DNA of 64,000 nt from Mitsuaria sp. WAJ17 (GTDB lineage: Bacteria; Pseudomonadota; Gammaproteobacteria; Burkholderiales; Burkholderiaceae_C): contig NZ_JACJUG010000023.1 of NCBI RefSeq assembly GCF_014174515.1, forward strand, positions 1-64,000. Reading direction: 5' to 3'. The translations under genes were made by a program, and so were the position numbers. Each line of letters starts with the position of its first letter. Position 1 is the first letter of the stretch. The notes beneath the pieces are model-generated. The model saw only the letters and a program-made list of their open reading frames with translations, was not told where the DNA came from and ran no database searches. Shown here piece by piece: positions 29,772 through 37,722 of the stretch.

Positions 29772-30308
29772 GTGTTGGACCAGAGCTATCAGAAAACCGA
29801 CGCCGGCCGCGCTGAAATGAAGGTGCGCCAGCTCGTCAACTCCCGTGCCACCCGCAACCTGCTGCTGGTGATTGATGCCAGCAAGTCCGCCCGCCAGTGG
29901 CTGGGCTTGGTGCAGGGCAGCGCCGAGGCCGATGTCCAGCAGTTGCTGGACCTTGGCCTGATCCGGGCCGCAGGCGCGGCGCCCGCCTCGGCACCGGCTG
30001 CCGAGGGAGCCTTTGCCCCGGCCTTTGGCGCGCCCCCTGCCGCCCCGGCGCCGGCTCCAGTCCTTGCACCCGCTGTGGCTGCAGGCGGCCAGCCCCAGCT
30101 GGACTACGAGCAGCTCTATGCCTACCTCACCCGCCACGCCAAGCAGTACCTGGGCCTGATGAAGGGCTACAAGGTGGTGCTGGAAGTGGAGCGCTGCAGC
30201 GGCCTGCCCGAGCTGCAGGACTATGCCCGCCGCTTCGTCGAGATGGTCCGCGAGGCCCAGGGCGACGACCTCGCCGAGCAGGTCAAGCGCGCCATGGGCA
30301 TGCCCTGA
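29772..30308 (+). CDS. Conserved protein of unknown function with Ala/Pro linker
   Basis: A 178-residue soluble protein with a GTG start supported by AGGAGA 8 nt upstream. Residues 1-65 form a helical domain (VRQLVNSRATRNLLLVIDASKSARQWL; VQQLLDLGLI), the middle (~66-110) is an Ala/Pro-rich linker, and residues ~112-178 form a second helical domain (YEQLYAYLTRHAKQYLGLMKGYKVVLEVER; YARRFVEMVREAQG). It has no signal peptide, catalytic motif or family I can name. It lies 61 nt after fadD and 71 nt before rsmE. The N-terminal domain, with a terminal 'LLxLGLI' helix, is of the type seen in small regulatory or anti-sigma-like proteins, but this is weak. Confidence 0.7.
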   Translation: MLDQSYQKTDAGRAEMKVRQLVNSRATRNLLLVIDASKSARQWLGLVQGSAEADVQQLLDLGLIRAAGAAPASAPAAEGAFAPAFGAPPAAPAPAPVLAPAVAAGGQPQLDYEQLYAYLTRHAKQYLGLMKGYKVVLEVERCSGLPELQDYARRFVEMVREAQGDDLAEQVKRAMGMP

Positions 30309-30379
30309 GCCTCGCCCGGGGCGCCTCGGCTTCTTTGGCACACTGGCGGGTTCCGGCGACCTTTCCCTGAATCCCGTCC

Positions 30380-31108
30380 ATGCCTCCACGCTTCTTTGTC
30401 GATACCCCCCTGGCCGGTCCGGCCGAGCTGAGCCTGCCCGCCACCGCCGCCCGCCACGTGCAGGTGCTGCGCCTGCAGCCCGGCAGCCCCCTGACCCTGT
30501 TCGACGGCTCCGGCGACGAGTGGCAGGCCGAGGTCACCGCCATGGGCCGCAGCGAGGTTCGCGTGCAGCTGCACGCCCGCCAGCCGGTCAACCGCGAGCT
30601 GGCCACGGCCCTGACCCTGTGCGTGGTGATGCCCGCCAATGACCGCATGGACGGCCTCGTCGAGAAGGCCACTGAGCTGGGCGCCGTGGCCATCCAGCCC
30701 CTGATGAGCGAGCGTTCGGTGCTGCGCCTGCAGGGCGAGCGTGCCCAGAAGAAGCAGGCGCACTGGCAGGGCGTGGCCATCGCCGCGGCCGAGCAGTGCG
30801 GACGGGCCCGCGTCACGCAGATCCAGCCGGTCCAGACCCTGGCCGCCTGGCTGGCGGGCCTGGACGCGACGGCGCCCACCCGCCGCTGGCTGCTGAGCCC
30901 CACCGCCGCCCGGCCCTTGCACGAGCGCGCCGCTGGCGAGCCCCAGCCCACCCTGGTCCTCAGCGGTCCTGAAGGCGGCCTGAGCCCCGCCGAGGAGCAG
31001 GCCGCCCGCGATCGCGGCTTCGAGGCCCTGCAGCTGGGGCCGCGCATCCTGCGTGCGGACACCGCCCCCCTGGCCGTGCTGGGCTGGGTGGCTTTGCAGC
31101 AGGCCTGA
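30380..31108 (+). CDS. rsmE: 16S rRNA (uracil-1498-N3)-methyltransferase RsmE
   Basis: A 242-residue SPOUT-class methyltransferase that modifies U1498 of 16S rRNA. The N-terminal PUA-like part starts MPPRFFVDTPL and has ARHVQVLRLQPG, and the central signature reads EKATELGAVAIQPLMSERSV. The SAM knot motifs are LVLSGPEGGLSPAEE, LGPRILRADTAPLAVLGWV. The length is normal. No strong ribosome binding site is visible at the ATG; the alternative starts would lose the conserved N-terminus. Confidence 0.95.
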   Translation: MPPRFFVDTPLAGPAELSLPATAARHVQVLRLQPGSPLTLFDGSGDEWQAEVTAMGRSEVRVQLHARQPVNRELATALTLCVVMPANDRMDGLVEKATELGAVAIQPLMSERSVLRLQGERAQKKQAHWQGVAIAAAEQCGRARVTQIQPVQTLAAWLAGLDATAPTRRWLLSPTAARPLHERAAGEPQPTLVLSGPEGGLSPAEEQAARDRGFEALQLGPRILRADTAPLAVLGWVALQQA

Positions 31109-31166
31109 GGCGTCACGGCACACGGGGGGTGTTAGCCTCCCGGCCACGCTCCCCCCGAAAGCCGCC

Positions 31167-32360
31167 ATGAACCCCGCGCTGATGCTGCTGACCCTGTGCC
31201 AGGGTCTGTTTCTGACCAACAACGTCACCTTCATCGCCATCAACGGTCTGGTGGGCCTGGCCCTGGCGCCCGTGCCCTGGATGGCCACGCTGCCGGTGTG
31301 CAGCTATGTGGCGGGCGGGGCCCTGTTCGCGCCTCTGGTGGCGCGCCATCAGCGGGCCTGGGGGCGGCGCCGAGGCTTCCAGGTGGCGGCCCTCGTGGCG
31401 GTCATGAGCTGCTCGCTGGCGGCCTTTGCCGTCACCGAGCGCAGCTTCTGGCTGGTGGTGCTGGCCACGCTGCTGGCGGGTTACTACAACGCCAGCGCGG
31501 GCCTGTATCGCTTCGTGTCGACCGAGCTGGTGAAGCCCGCGCGCCGCGAGACCGCCATCTCCTGGGTGCTGGCCGGCGGTCTGCTGGGCGCGGTGGCCGG
31601 GCCGGCGCTGGCCAAGCTCAGCCGCGACCTGCTGGTGCAGCCCTTTGCCGGCGCCTACCTGGCCCTGGTGGGCGTGGCGCTGCTGAGCCTGCTGGTGGTC
31701 TCGCTGATTCCCTTCCCGCCCCTGGCCGAGTCGCAGCCCGGCGCGGCCACGGGCCGCTCCTGGCCGCAGCTGATGCGGGAGGAGCCCTTCTTCCTCGTGG
31801 CCATCGCGGCCTGCGCCCTGGGCTATGGGGTGATGAACCTGCTGATGGCCGCCACGCCCATTGCCATGAAGCAGTGCAGCCTGCCCTTCGACAACGCCAC
31901 CTTCGTGCTGCAGTGGCATGTGCTGGGCATGTTCGCGCCCAGCTTCTTCACCGGCCACCTGATCCAGCGCGTGGGCGTGCTGCCGGTGATGGCGACGGGG
32001 CTGTTGCTCAATCTGGTCTGCGTGGGCTTCGCCCTGACCGGGCAAGACCTGACCCATTTCCTGGGCGCTCTGCTGGCCCTGGGCGTGGGCTGGAACTTCC
32101 TCTTCGTGGGCGGCACCACCCTCTTCACCCGGGCCTACCGCCCCGAGGAGAAGACCCGGGCGCAGGCCACCATGGAGGTCTGCATCAACAGCACCATGAC
32201 GCTCACCGCCTTCAGCTCCGGCGCCCTGGTGACGGCCGGGGGCTGGCAGCGCATGGCCCTGGGTTCCCTGCTGCCGCTGGCCCTCATCGGCCTGGCGCTG
32301 GCGGTGGGCGCGCGCCGCCTCATTCAGCAGCGCGCGGCTTCTCCCGTGCCGAACCCTTGA
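31167..32360 (+). CDS. MFS transporter
   Basis: A 397-residue major facilitator protein with about twelve hydrophobic helices. It begins MNPALMLLTLCQGLFLTNNVTFIAINGLVG. Between helices 2 and 3 it has ARHQRAWGRRRGFQVAAL in place of the usual DRxGRR loop. Helix 4-5 reads TLLAGYYNASAGLYRFV. The protein belongs to the drug-exporter-like branch without a recognised substrate. Its 3' end overlaps the opposing methyltransferase gene by 41 nt (32320-32360), so the last 13 codons of each gene are complementary. The start was taken at the ATG that places the first helix at the N-terminus. Confidence 0.85.
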   Translation: MNPALMLLTLCQGLFLTNNVTFIAINGLVGLALAPVPWMATLPVCSYVAGGALFAPLVARHQRAWGRRRGFQVAALVAVMSCSLAAFAVTERSFWLVVLATLLAGYYNASAGLYRFVSTELVKPARRETAISWVLAGGLLGAVAGPALAKLSRDLLVQPFAGAYLALVGVALLSLLVVSLIPFPPLAESQPGAATGRSWPQLMREEPFFLVAIAACALGYGVMNLLMAATPIAMKQCSLPFDNATFVLQWHVLGMFAPSFFTGHLIQRVGVLPVMATGLLLNLVCVGFALTGQDLTHFLGALLALGVGWNFLFVGGTTLFTRAYRPEEKTRAQATMEVCINSTMTLTAFSSGALVTAGGWQRMALGSLLPLALIGLALAVGARRLIQQRAASPVPNP

Positions 32361-33579
32361 TCAGGTCGAAGCGGAACAGCCGGCATTCGATGGGGCCGTT
32401 CCACATGGGCACGCGGCGGTTTTCCTTGAGCCGCATCTTCGTGGGCAGCTTCATGTCCGGGCACAGCAGCCAGGCGGTCCAGCCGGCGGGGTTCTCGGTG
32501 TAGCTGCGCTTCCAGTGGGCGGCCAGGCGGGGGAAGAAGTCATCGTCCGCATCACGCTGCTCCGATCCGCTCGCTTCCCGGACCGCGGCGGCCTTGCCCC
32601 GCACCTCGATCCGCTCGCCGTAGGGCGGGTTCATCATGATGGTGCCGGGCATGCCCTCGGGCAGCTTGGGTGCGGCGCGCTCCAGGGCGTCGCCGCCATT
32701 GAACTGGATGTACTGGGCCACGCCAGCGCGCTCCGCGTTGCGGCGGGCGAAATCGACCATGCGGAAGGCGACGTCGCTGGCGAAGATGGGCACGGCCGGC
32801 GGGTGCACGCGGGCCTGGGCCGCCTGCTTCATCTCGGCCCAACGCCCGCGCAGGGGCTGGAAGGGCAGCTGGCGCTCGAAGGCGAAGCGGCGTTGGGTGC
32901 CCGGCGCGATGCCGCAGGCGATCTGCGCGGCCTCGACGGGGATGGTGCCCGAGCCGCAGCAGGGGTCGTGCAGGGCCCCGCCGGTCTCGGGCGTGCCCCG
33001 CCAGCCGGCCGCGGCCAGCATGGCGGCGGCCAGGGTCTCCTTCAGCGGGGCGTCGCCCTTGTCCACGCGCCAGCCGCGCTTGAAGAGGGGCTCGCCGGAG
33101 GTGTCCACGTACAGCGCGGCGCGTTCCTCGCCCAGGTGCAGGACCACGGGCAGGTCCGGCGCGCGGGTGTCCACGCTGGGGCGCTCGCCGGTGGCGTCGC
33201 GCAGGGCGTCGCAGATGGCGTCCTTGATGCGCAGGGTCGCGAAGTTCAGGCTGCGCAGGGGCGAGCGCTGGGCCGTGGTGTCCACGCGGATGGTGTGCTG
33301 CGGGCCGATCCAGCGCTCCCAGTCCACGCGGCGGGCCAGCACATAGAGGTCGTCCTCGTGGCGGTAGCCGCCCTCGATGAGCTCCACCAGCACGCGCTGG
33401 GCGAGGCGGCTTTCGAGGTTGATCTGCATGACATCTTCCGGTGTGCCCTGCACCGAGCAGCCGCCACGCAGGGCGTGGATACGGCCGCGCGGCAGGATGC
33501 GGTGCAGCTCTTCCTCCAGCAGGGGCTCGACCCCACCGGGGCAGGAGACGAAGAGGTACAGCGTTTCAGGGCGGGACAT
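32320..33579 (-). CDS. THUMP-domain 23S rRNA guanine-N2 methyltransferase (RlmL N-terminal half-like)
   Basis: A 419-residue enzyme: THUMP RNA-binding domain (about 40-155), then a class I SAM domain with DPCCGSGTIPVEAAQIA (about 206) and the catalytic NPPYGERIEV (about 316). It corresponds to the N-terminal, m2G2445-forming half of RlmKL. The RlmK half is absent, which is common outside enterics. The ATG at 33579 is chosen because the conserved YLFVSCPGGVEPLLEEEL follows directly; codons upstream look non-conserved. It converges on the MFS gene with a 41-nt overlap. Confidence 0.9.
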   Translation of the reverse strand: MSRPETLYLFVSCPGGVEPLLEEELHRILPRGRIHALRGGCSVQGTPEDVMQINLESRLAQRVLVELIEGGYRHEDDLYVLARRVDWERWIGPQHTIRVDTTAQRSPLRSLNFATLRIKDAICDALRDATGERPSVDTRAPDLPVVLHLGEERAALYVDTSGEPLFKRGWRVDKGDAPLKETLAAAMLAAAGWRGTPETGGALHDPCCGSGTIPVEAAQIACGIAPGTQRRFAFERQLPFQPLRGRWAEMKQAAQARVHPPAVPIFASDVAFRMVDFARRNAERAGVAQYIQFNGGDALERAAPKLPEGMPGTIMMNPPYGERIEVRGKAAAVREASGSEQRDADDDFFPRLAAHWKRSYTENPAGWTAWLLCPDMKLPTKMRLKENRRVPMWNGPIECRLFRFDLIKGSAREKPRAAE

Positions 33580-33719
33580 GGCGGGACTTGGGGCGTGCAA
33601 AGCGTCTATTGTCCCAGTTTGATCAGCCGGCCGGCCTGCCGGGCGTCCTAACTGGGCCGACGGCCTCATCTCCAGGCAATGGCCGGAGACCGGGCCGGAT
33701 CGGGCGTGCCGCTGACTCA

Positions 33720-33728
33720 GGGGGGGGG
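33720..33728. repeat. G9 homopolymer upstream of the ACP gene
   Basis: Nine consecutive G residues lie 19 nt before a candidate -35 element of the acylation operon. Such tracts can vary in length by slippage. Confidence 0.7.
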
Positions 33729-33747
33729 ACTGATGGGCTGACACGCA

Positions 33748-33776
33748 TTGACGCTATCCTCCCGGCTTTCTTCGAT
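33748..33776 (+). promoter_or_regulatory. Candidate sigma-70 promoter of the ACP-FkbH-MBOAT-SGNH operon
   Basis: TTGACG (33748-33753) and TTCGAT (33771-33776) are 17 nt apart, in the gap upstream of the carrier protein gene. The -35 is good and the -10 is mediocre. The G9 tract lies just upstream. Confidence 0.4.
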
Positions 33777-33839
33777 GTCTGGATCGGCCTCGCCTGCGGC
33801 GACGGTCCGGTCCCGGACTCTTCTTGCGGAGTTGATGTG

Positions 33840-34076
33840 ATGAATGCAGTCGCGGCGCGCCTGACCGAGTTGTTGCGTGATGTTTTTGACAACGACGATA
33901 TTGAACTGACAGACGACATGACGGCGGCCGATGTCGATGGCTGGGACAGCATGGGCAATGTGCGCCTGTTCCTGGCGATCGAGCAGGAGTTCGGGATGCG
34001 ATTTGCCGCCAGCGAGATCAGCGCCATCAAGAACGTCGGCGAGCTGGTGGCTGCCATCGAGCGCAAGGGTCGTTGA
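33840..34076 (+). CDS. Acyl carrier protein
   Basis: A 78-residue four-helix carrier protein. The phosphopantetheine site is GWDSMGNVRLFLAIE (Ser about 37), with Met in place of the usual Leu after the Ser. Acidic patches (DNDDIELTDDMTAADVDG) are typical of carrier proteins. GGAG about 8 nt upstream supports the ATG at 33840. It is unlike the fatty-acid ACP (no DSLDTVELVMA signature) and resembles the dedicated carriers found next to FkbH-like genes. It presumably carries the unit loaded by the next gene product for use by the MBOAT protein. Confidence 0.85.
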   Translation: MNAVAARLTELLRDVFDNDDIELTDDMTAADVDGWDSMGNVRLFLAIEQEFGMRFAASEISAIKNVGELVAAIERKGR

Positions 34077-34150
34077 GGCCCTGCCGAAGCGGGCTGGCGC
34101 GCCTGACCTCAGGCCTTGCGGCGCGCTGGCAGCAATGAATCGAGAATGCA

Positions 34151-36040
34151 ATGAACCTGCAAGACTTGCCCTGGCTCCCCGAAGCCGCGACCGAATTCCG
34201 GGCTGAGCTGCGCCAGCTGCGCGACATGGCCGAACTGCCAATGCAGGCGCTGCGCCGGCTCGCCGCCGGACGCCTGAACATGACGCAGCTGCATGCGTTG
34301 ACGCGCCTGCTTGCCGATCCTCTGAAGGTGAAGGGGGCCGCGCCCATCACCGTGGGCCTGCTGTCCAATGCCAGCACGGAGCTGATCGCGTCGGCACTGC
34401 CTGCCACCGGGCTGCGTCACGACCTGCTGCTGGACCTGCAGGTGCCGGCCTACGGGCAGTTCATGCAGGAGGCCCTGGATCCGGCGTCGCAGACCCGCAC
34501 CCGGTGCAATGATTTCGTCGTCCTGGCCCTCGACTATCGGGCGTTCCAGTGGCGGCCCTGCCCGGGCAATGCAGCGCTGGCCGAGCAGCAGGTCGAGGAA
34601 GCGATGCAGATGCTGGCCGGCCTGGTGGCCGGGCTGCGCAGCGGGCATGCGTCCTGCAGTGTCGTGGTGCAGACCCTGGCCGCGCCGGCTGAAAGCCTGT
34701 TCGGCAGCCTGGAAGGGCAGCTGCCGGGGACCCAGCGCTGGTTGATCGAAGCCTTCAACCAGCGCCTGCGGGCACGACGGGCCTCGGGCGAACTGCTGTT
34801 CGACGTGGCAGCGCTGGCCGGCCAAGTGGGTCTGAGCCATTGGCATGATCCGACGCAATGGGCCATCGGCAAGTTTGCCTTCGCCCATGCCATGGTGCCG
34901 CTGTATGCCGAGCACCTGGCTCGACTGCTGATGGCTGCCAGGGGCAAGGCCCGGAAATGCCTGGTCCTGGACCTGGACAACACGCTGTGGGGCGGCGTCA
35001 TCGGCGATGACGGACTGGCGGGCATCGTGCTGGGCCAGGGGCATCCGGTCGGAGAAGCGCACCTGCAGGTCCAGGCCACGGCGCTGGCGCTGCGTGAACG
35101 CGGCATCGTGCTGGCGGTGTCCTCCAAGAACGAGGAGTCCATCGCGAGGCAGGTGTTCCGTGAGCATCCCGACATGCTGCTGCGCGAGGAGCACATTGCC
35201 GTCTTCCAGGCGAACTGGAAAGACAAGGCCAGCAATCTGCGGGCGATCGCCCAGGCGTTGAACATCGGCGTGGACGCGCTGGTGTTCCTGGACGACAACC
35301 CCGCCGAGCGCCAGCAGGTCAGGTTGGAATTGCCGCAGGTCGCTGTGCCGGAACTGCCACCCTCGCCGGAGTTCTTCGCCGGTACCCTGCTCGCAGGCGG
35401 CTATTTCGAGGCCCTGCAGTTCACCGCCGAGGACGGGCAGCGTGCCGCCCAATACCAGGCCAACGCGGCACGCAGCGCCGAACTCGGCGCCAGCAGCGAC
35501 CTGGGGGCCTATCTGCAGTCCCTGCAGATGCAGGCGCATTTCGGCGTGTTCGACGCGCTGGGCCGAGCGCGCATCAGTCAGCTGATCAACAAGACCAACC
35601 AGTTCAACCTGACCACCCGACGCTACAGCGAGGCCGAGGTGGAGTCCTTTGAGCGCAATCCCGAAGTCCTGGGCCTGCAGATCCGTCTGGTGGATCGCTA
35701 CGGTGACAACGGCATGATCAGCGTCGTTATCTGCAGGCCCTTGGGCGGCACCGACTGGGTGATCGACACCTGGCTGATGAGTTGCCGGGTGCTCAACCGC
35801 GGCCTGGAACGGCAGGTGCTCAACGAGCTGGTGCAGTGCGCGGCAAGCCGGGGCATCCAGCGGCTGGTGGGCGAGTACATCCCGACCGAAAAGAACGCCA
35901 TGGTGGCCGAACACTATCCGCGCCTGGGATTCACGGCCTTGCCTGCGGAAGCGGGCGCGCAGCGCTGGGCGCTGGACGTGGCGGGCTACCAGCCGGAGGC
36001 CCAGCCCATTGCCGTGAGCTGGTCGGCAACGGCGACCTGA
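34151..36040 (+). CDS. FkbH-like HAD-IIIC protein (putative glyceryl-ACP loading enzyme)
   Basis: A 629-residue protein. The central HAD-IIIC domain has LVLDLDNTLWGGVIGDDG (about 273, DxDxT), the Ser in LAVSSKNEE and VFLDDNPAERQQV (about 378). A GNAT-like C-terminal domain (about 480-615; VDRYGDNGMISVVIC, TWLMSCRVLNRGLE) and an N-terminal SGNH-like or linker region (about 55-260) frame it, as in full-length FkbH proteins. Characterised FkbH enzymes dephosphorylate 1,3-bisphosphoglycerate and load glycerate on a carrier protein. The adjacent carrier and membrane acyltransferase suggest that a glyceryl (or lactyl-like) thioester is made here for export-side transfer. The activity is inferred, not shown. 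Confidence 0.85.
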   Translation: MNLQDLPWLPEAATEFRAELRQLRDMAELPMQALRRLAAGRLNMTQLHALTRLLADPLKVKGAAPITVGLLSNASTELIASALPATGLRHDLLLDLQVPAYGQFMQEALDPASQTRTRCNDFVVLALDYRAFQWRPCPGNAALAEQQVEEAMQMLAGLVAGLRSGHASCSVVVQTLAAPAESLFGSLEGQLPGTQRWLIEAFNQRLRARRASGELLFDVAALAGQVGLSHWHDPTQWAIGKFAFAHAMVPLYAEHLARLLMAARGKARKCLVLDLDNTLWGGVIGDDGLAGIVLGQGHPVGEAHLQVQATALALRERGIVLAVSSKNEESIARQVFREHPDMLLREEHIAVFQANWKDKASNLRAIAQALNIGVDALVFLDDNPAERQQVRLELPQVAVPELPPSPEFFAGTLLAGGYFEALQFTAEDGQRAAQYQANAARSAELGASSDLGAYLQSLQMQAHFGVFDALGRARISQLINKTNQFNLTTRRYSEAEVESFERNPEVLGLQIRLVDRYGDNGMISVVICRPLGGTDWVIDTWLMSCRVLNRGLERQVLNELVQCAASRGIQRLVGEYIPTEKNAMVAEHYPRLGFTALPAEAGAQRWALDVAGYQPEAQPIAVSWSATAT

Positions 36041-36064
36041 CCCCGCGGCGGCGCGGAACTGTTC

Positions 36065-37720
36065 ATGCTCTTCAATTCCTACAGCTTCATCTTCCTTTTC
36101 CTGCCGGCCATCTGCCTGGGCTACCAGCTGCTGGGCCGGCTGCGATCCCGCCAGGCCAGTCTCAGCTGGATCGTGCTGTGCTCGATCCTGTTCTACGGCA
36201 TCTGGAATCCCTACAACCTGGCGGTCATCCTGCCTTCGATCACGGTCAACTACGGGCTTGCCTTGCTCATTCGTCGCAGCAATGCGCGCGGGGAGTCTGG
36301 CCAGCGCGCCGCCAGCTGGCTTCTGACCACGGGCATCCTGTTCAACCTGGTGGTCCTGGGCTACTTCAAGTACAAGAACTTCTTCCTGGACAGCCTGAAT
36401 CTGGCTGTCGGGACGCAGTTCGAATTGACGGCGGTGATGCTGCCCCTGGGCATTTCCTTCATCACCTTCCAGAAGATCGCTTTCCTGCTGGACGTCCGGG
36501 CGGAGACGGTCAAGGACTTCGACCTGTACGACTTCCTGGTCTTCGTGTTCTTCTTCCCCCAGCTGATTGCCGGCCCCATCGTGCACTACCGAGAGATGAT
36601 GCCGCAGTTCGAGCAGCTGAATTACCGCTTCTGCGGCCGTGACGTGGCGGTCGGGCTGTCGCTGTTCGCGATGGGTCTGTTCAAGAAGGTGGTGCTCGCC
36701 GACGGCGTGGCGGTCCACGTCGGGCCGGCCTTCAGTGCGGCCGAGCAGGGGCAGTCGCTGGACTTCTTCGCGGCCTGGATGGGGGCCCTGGCCTACACCT
36801 TCCAGATCTACTTCGACTTCTCCGGCTATTCCGACATGGCAATCGGCCTGGCCCGGCTGTTCGGGATCCGTCTGCCGGTCAACTTCAACTCGCCGCTGAA
36901 GGCGTCCAGCATCATCGACTTCTGGGCTCGTTGGCACATCACGCTGACGCGCTTCCTGACGGCCTACATCTACACGCCCGTGGTGATGGCGCTGACCCGG
37001 CGTCGCATGCAGGCAGGCCGGCCTGTGCTGGGGCGCGGCCCCGCGCACCCGGGAGCCTTCGCGGTGCTGACGGTGTTTCCCACGATCCTGACCATGTTCG
37101 TCTCGGGCTTCTGGCATGGGGCCGGTTTCACCTTCGTCATCTGGGGGCTGCTGCATGGCGCCTACTTGTGCATCAACCATGCCTGGCGCCAGTGGCGTCC
37201 GAAGTGGGACAAGCAGCGCTATGAGCGGGTGATGAAACCGCTGGGCTTTGTGCTGACCTTTACCGCGGTGGTCGTGGGCATGGTGTGGTTCCGCGCGCGC
37301 AATGTGAGCGGAGCCCTGGAAATGCTGCAGGCCATGGCGGGCTGGCACGGCGCGAGCCTGCCGGATGCCCTGATGGCGCGGCTGGGCGCTGCCGCGGGCT
37401 GGCTCGAGCATCTGGGCATCCATGGAGGCATGAGCTCCGGATCCGAGTTCGTCGCCTGCGCCGCCTGGCTGCTCTTGCTGTTCCTGGTCGCACTCCTGGC
37501 ACCCAACTCGCTGGAGCTGCTGCGGCATTTCGAGCCAGCGCTGCATTACGTGCCGCCCAAACCGGCCAAGCCCGCGCGCGGCGTGGCCGCCGAGCTGCCG
37601 AAGCGTGCCTTGCCCGCCCTGCAGTTCAACTTGCCATGGGCGGCGCTGACGGCCCTGGCCTTCGTGCTGGGCGCCTTCGGCCTGAATCGCGTCAGCGAGT
37701 TCCTCTACTGGCAGTTCTGA
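36065..37720 (+). CDS. MBOAT family membrane O-acyltransferase
   Basis: A 551-residue polytopic protein with about eleven hydrophobic helices. AlgI/DltB-like signatures include MLFNSYSFIFLFLPAI, LGISFITFQKIAFLLDV, FFFPQLIAGPIVHYREMMPQF, YSDMAIGLARLFGI, and the catalytic region GFWHGAGFTFVIWGLLHG (about 346-363, both conserved His present). In DltB and AlgI the acyl unit passes from a carrier or CoA on the cytoplasmic side to an acceptor outside. It starts 25 nt after the FkbH gene. The C-terminus has a Pro/Lys-rich loop (PPKPAKPARG) and a final helix. The acceptor is unknown. Confidence 0.92.
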   Translation: MLFNSYSFIFLFLPAICLGYQLLGRLRSRQASLSWIVLCSILFYGIWNPYNLAVILPSITVNYGLALLIRRSNARGESGQRAASWLLTTGILFNLVVLGYFKYKNFFLDSLNLAVGTQFELTAVMLPLGISFITFQKIAFLLDVRAETVKDFDLYDFLVFVFFFPQLIAGPIVHYREMMPQFEQLNYRFCGRDVAVGLSLFAMGLFKKVVLADGVAVHVGPAFSAAEQGQSLDFFAAWMGALAYTFQIYFDFSGYSDMAIGLARLFGIRLPVNFNSPLKASSIIDFWARWHITLTRFLTAYIYTPVVMALTRRRMQAGRPVLGRGPAHPGAFAVLTVFPTILTMFVSGFWHGAGFTFVIWGLLHGAYLCINHAWRQWRPKWDKQRYERVMKPLGFVLTFTAVVVGMVWFRARNVSGALEMLQAMAGWHGASLPDALMARLGAAAGWLEHLGIHGGMSSGSEFVACAAWLLLLFLVALLAPNSLELLRHFEPALHYVPPKPAKPARGVAAELPKRALPALQFNLPWAALTALAFVLGAFGLNRVSEFLYWQF

Positions 37721-37722
37721 GC

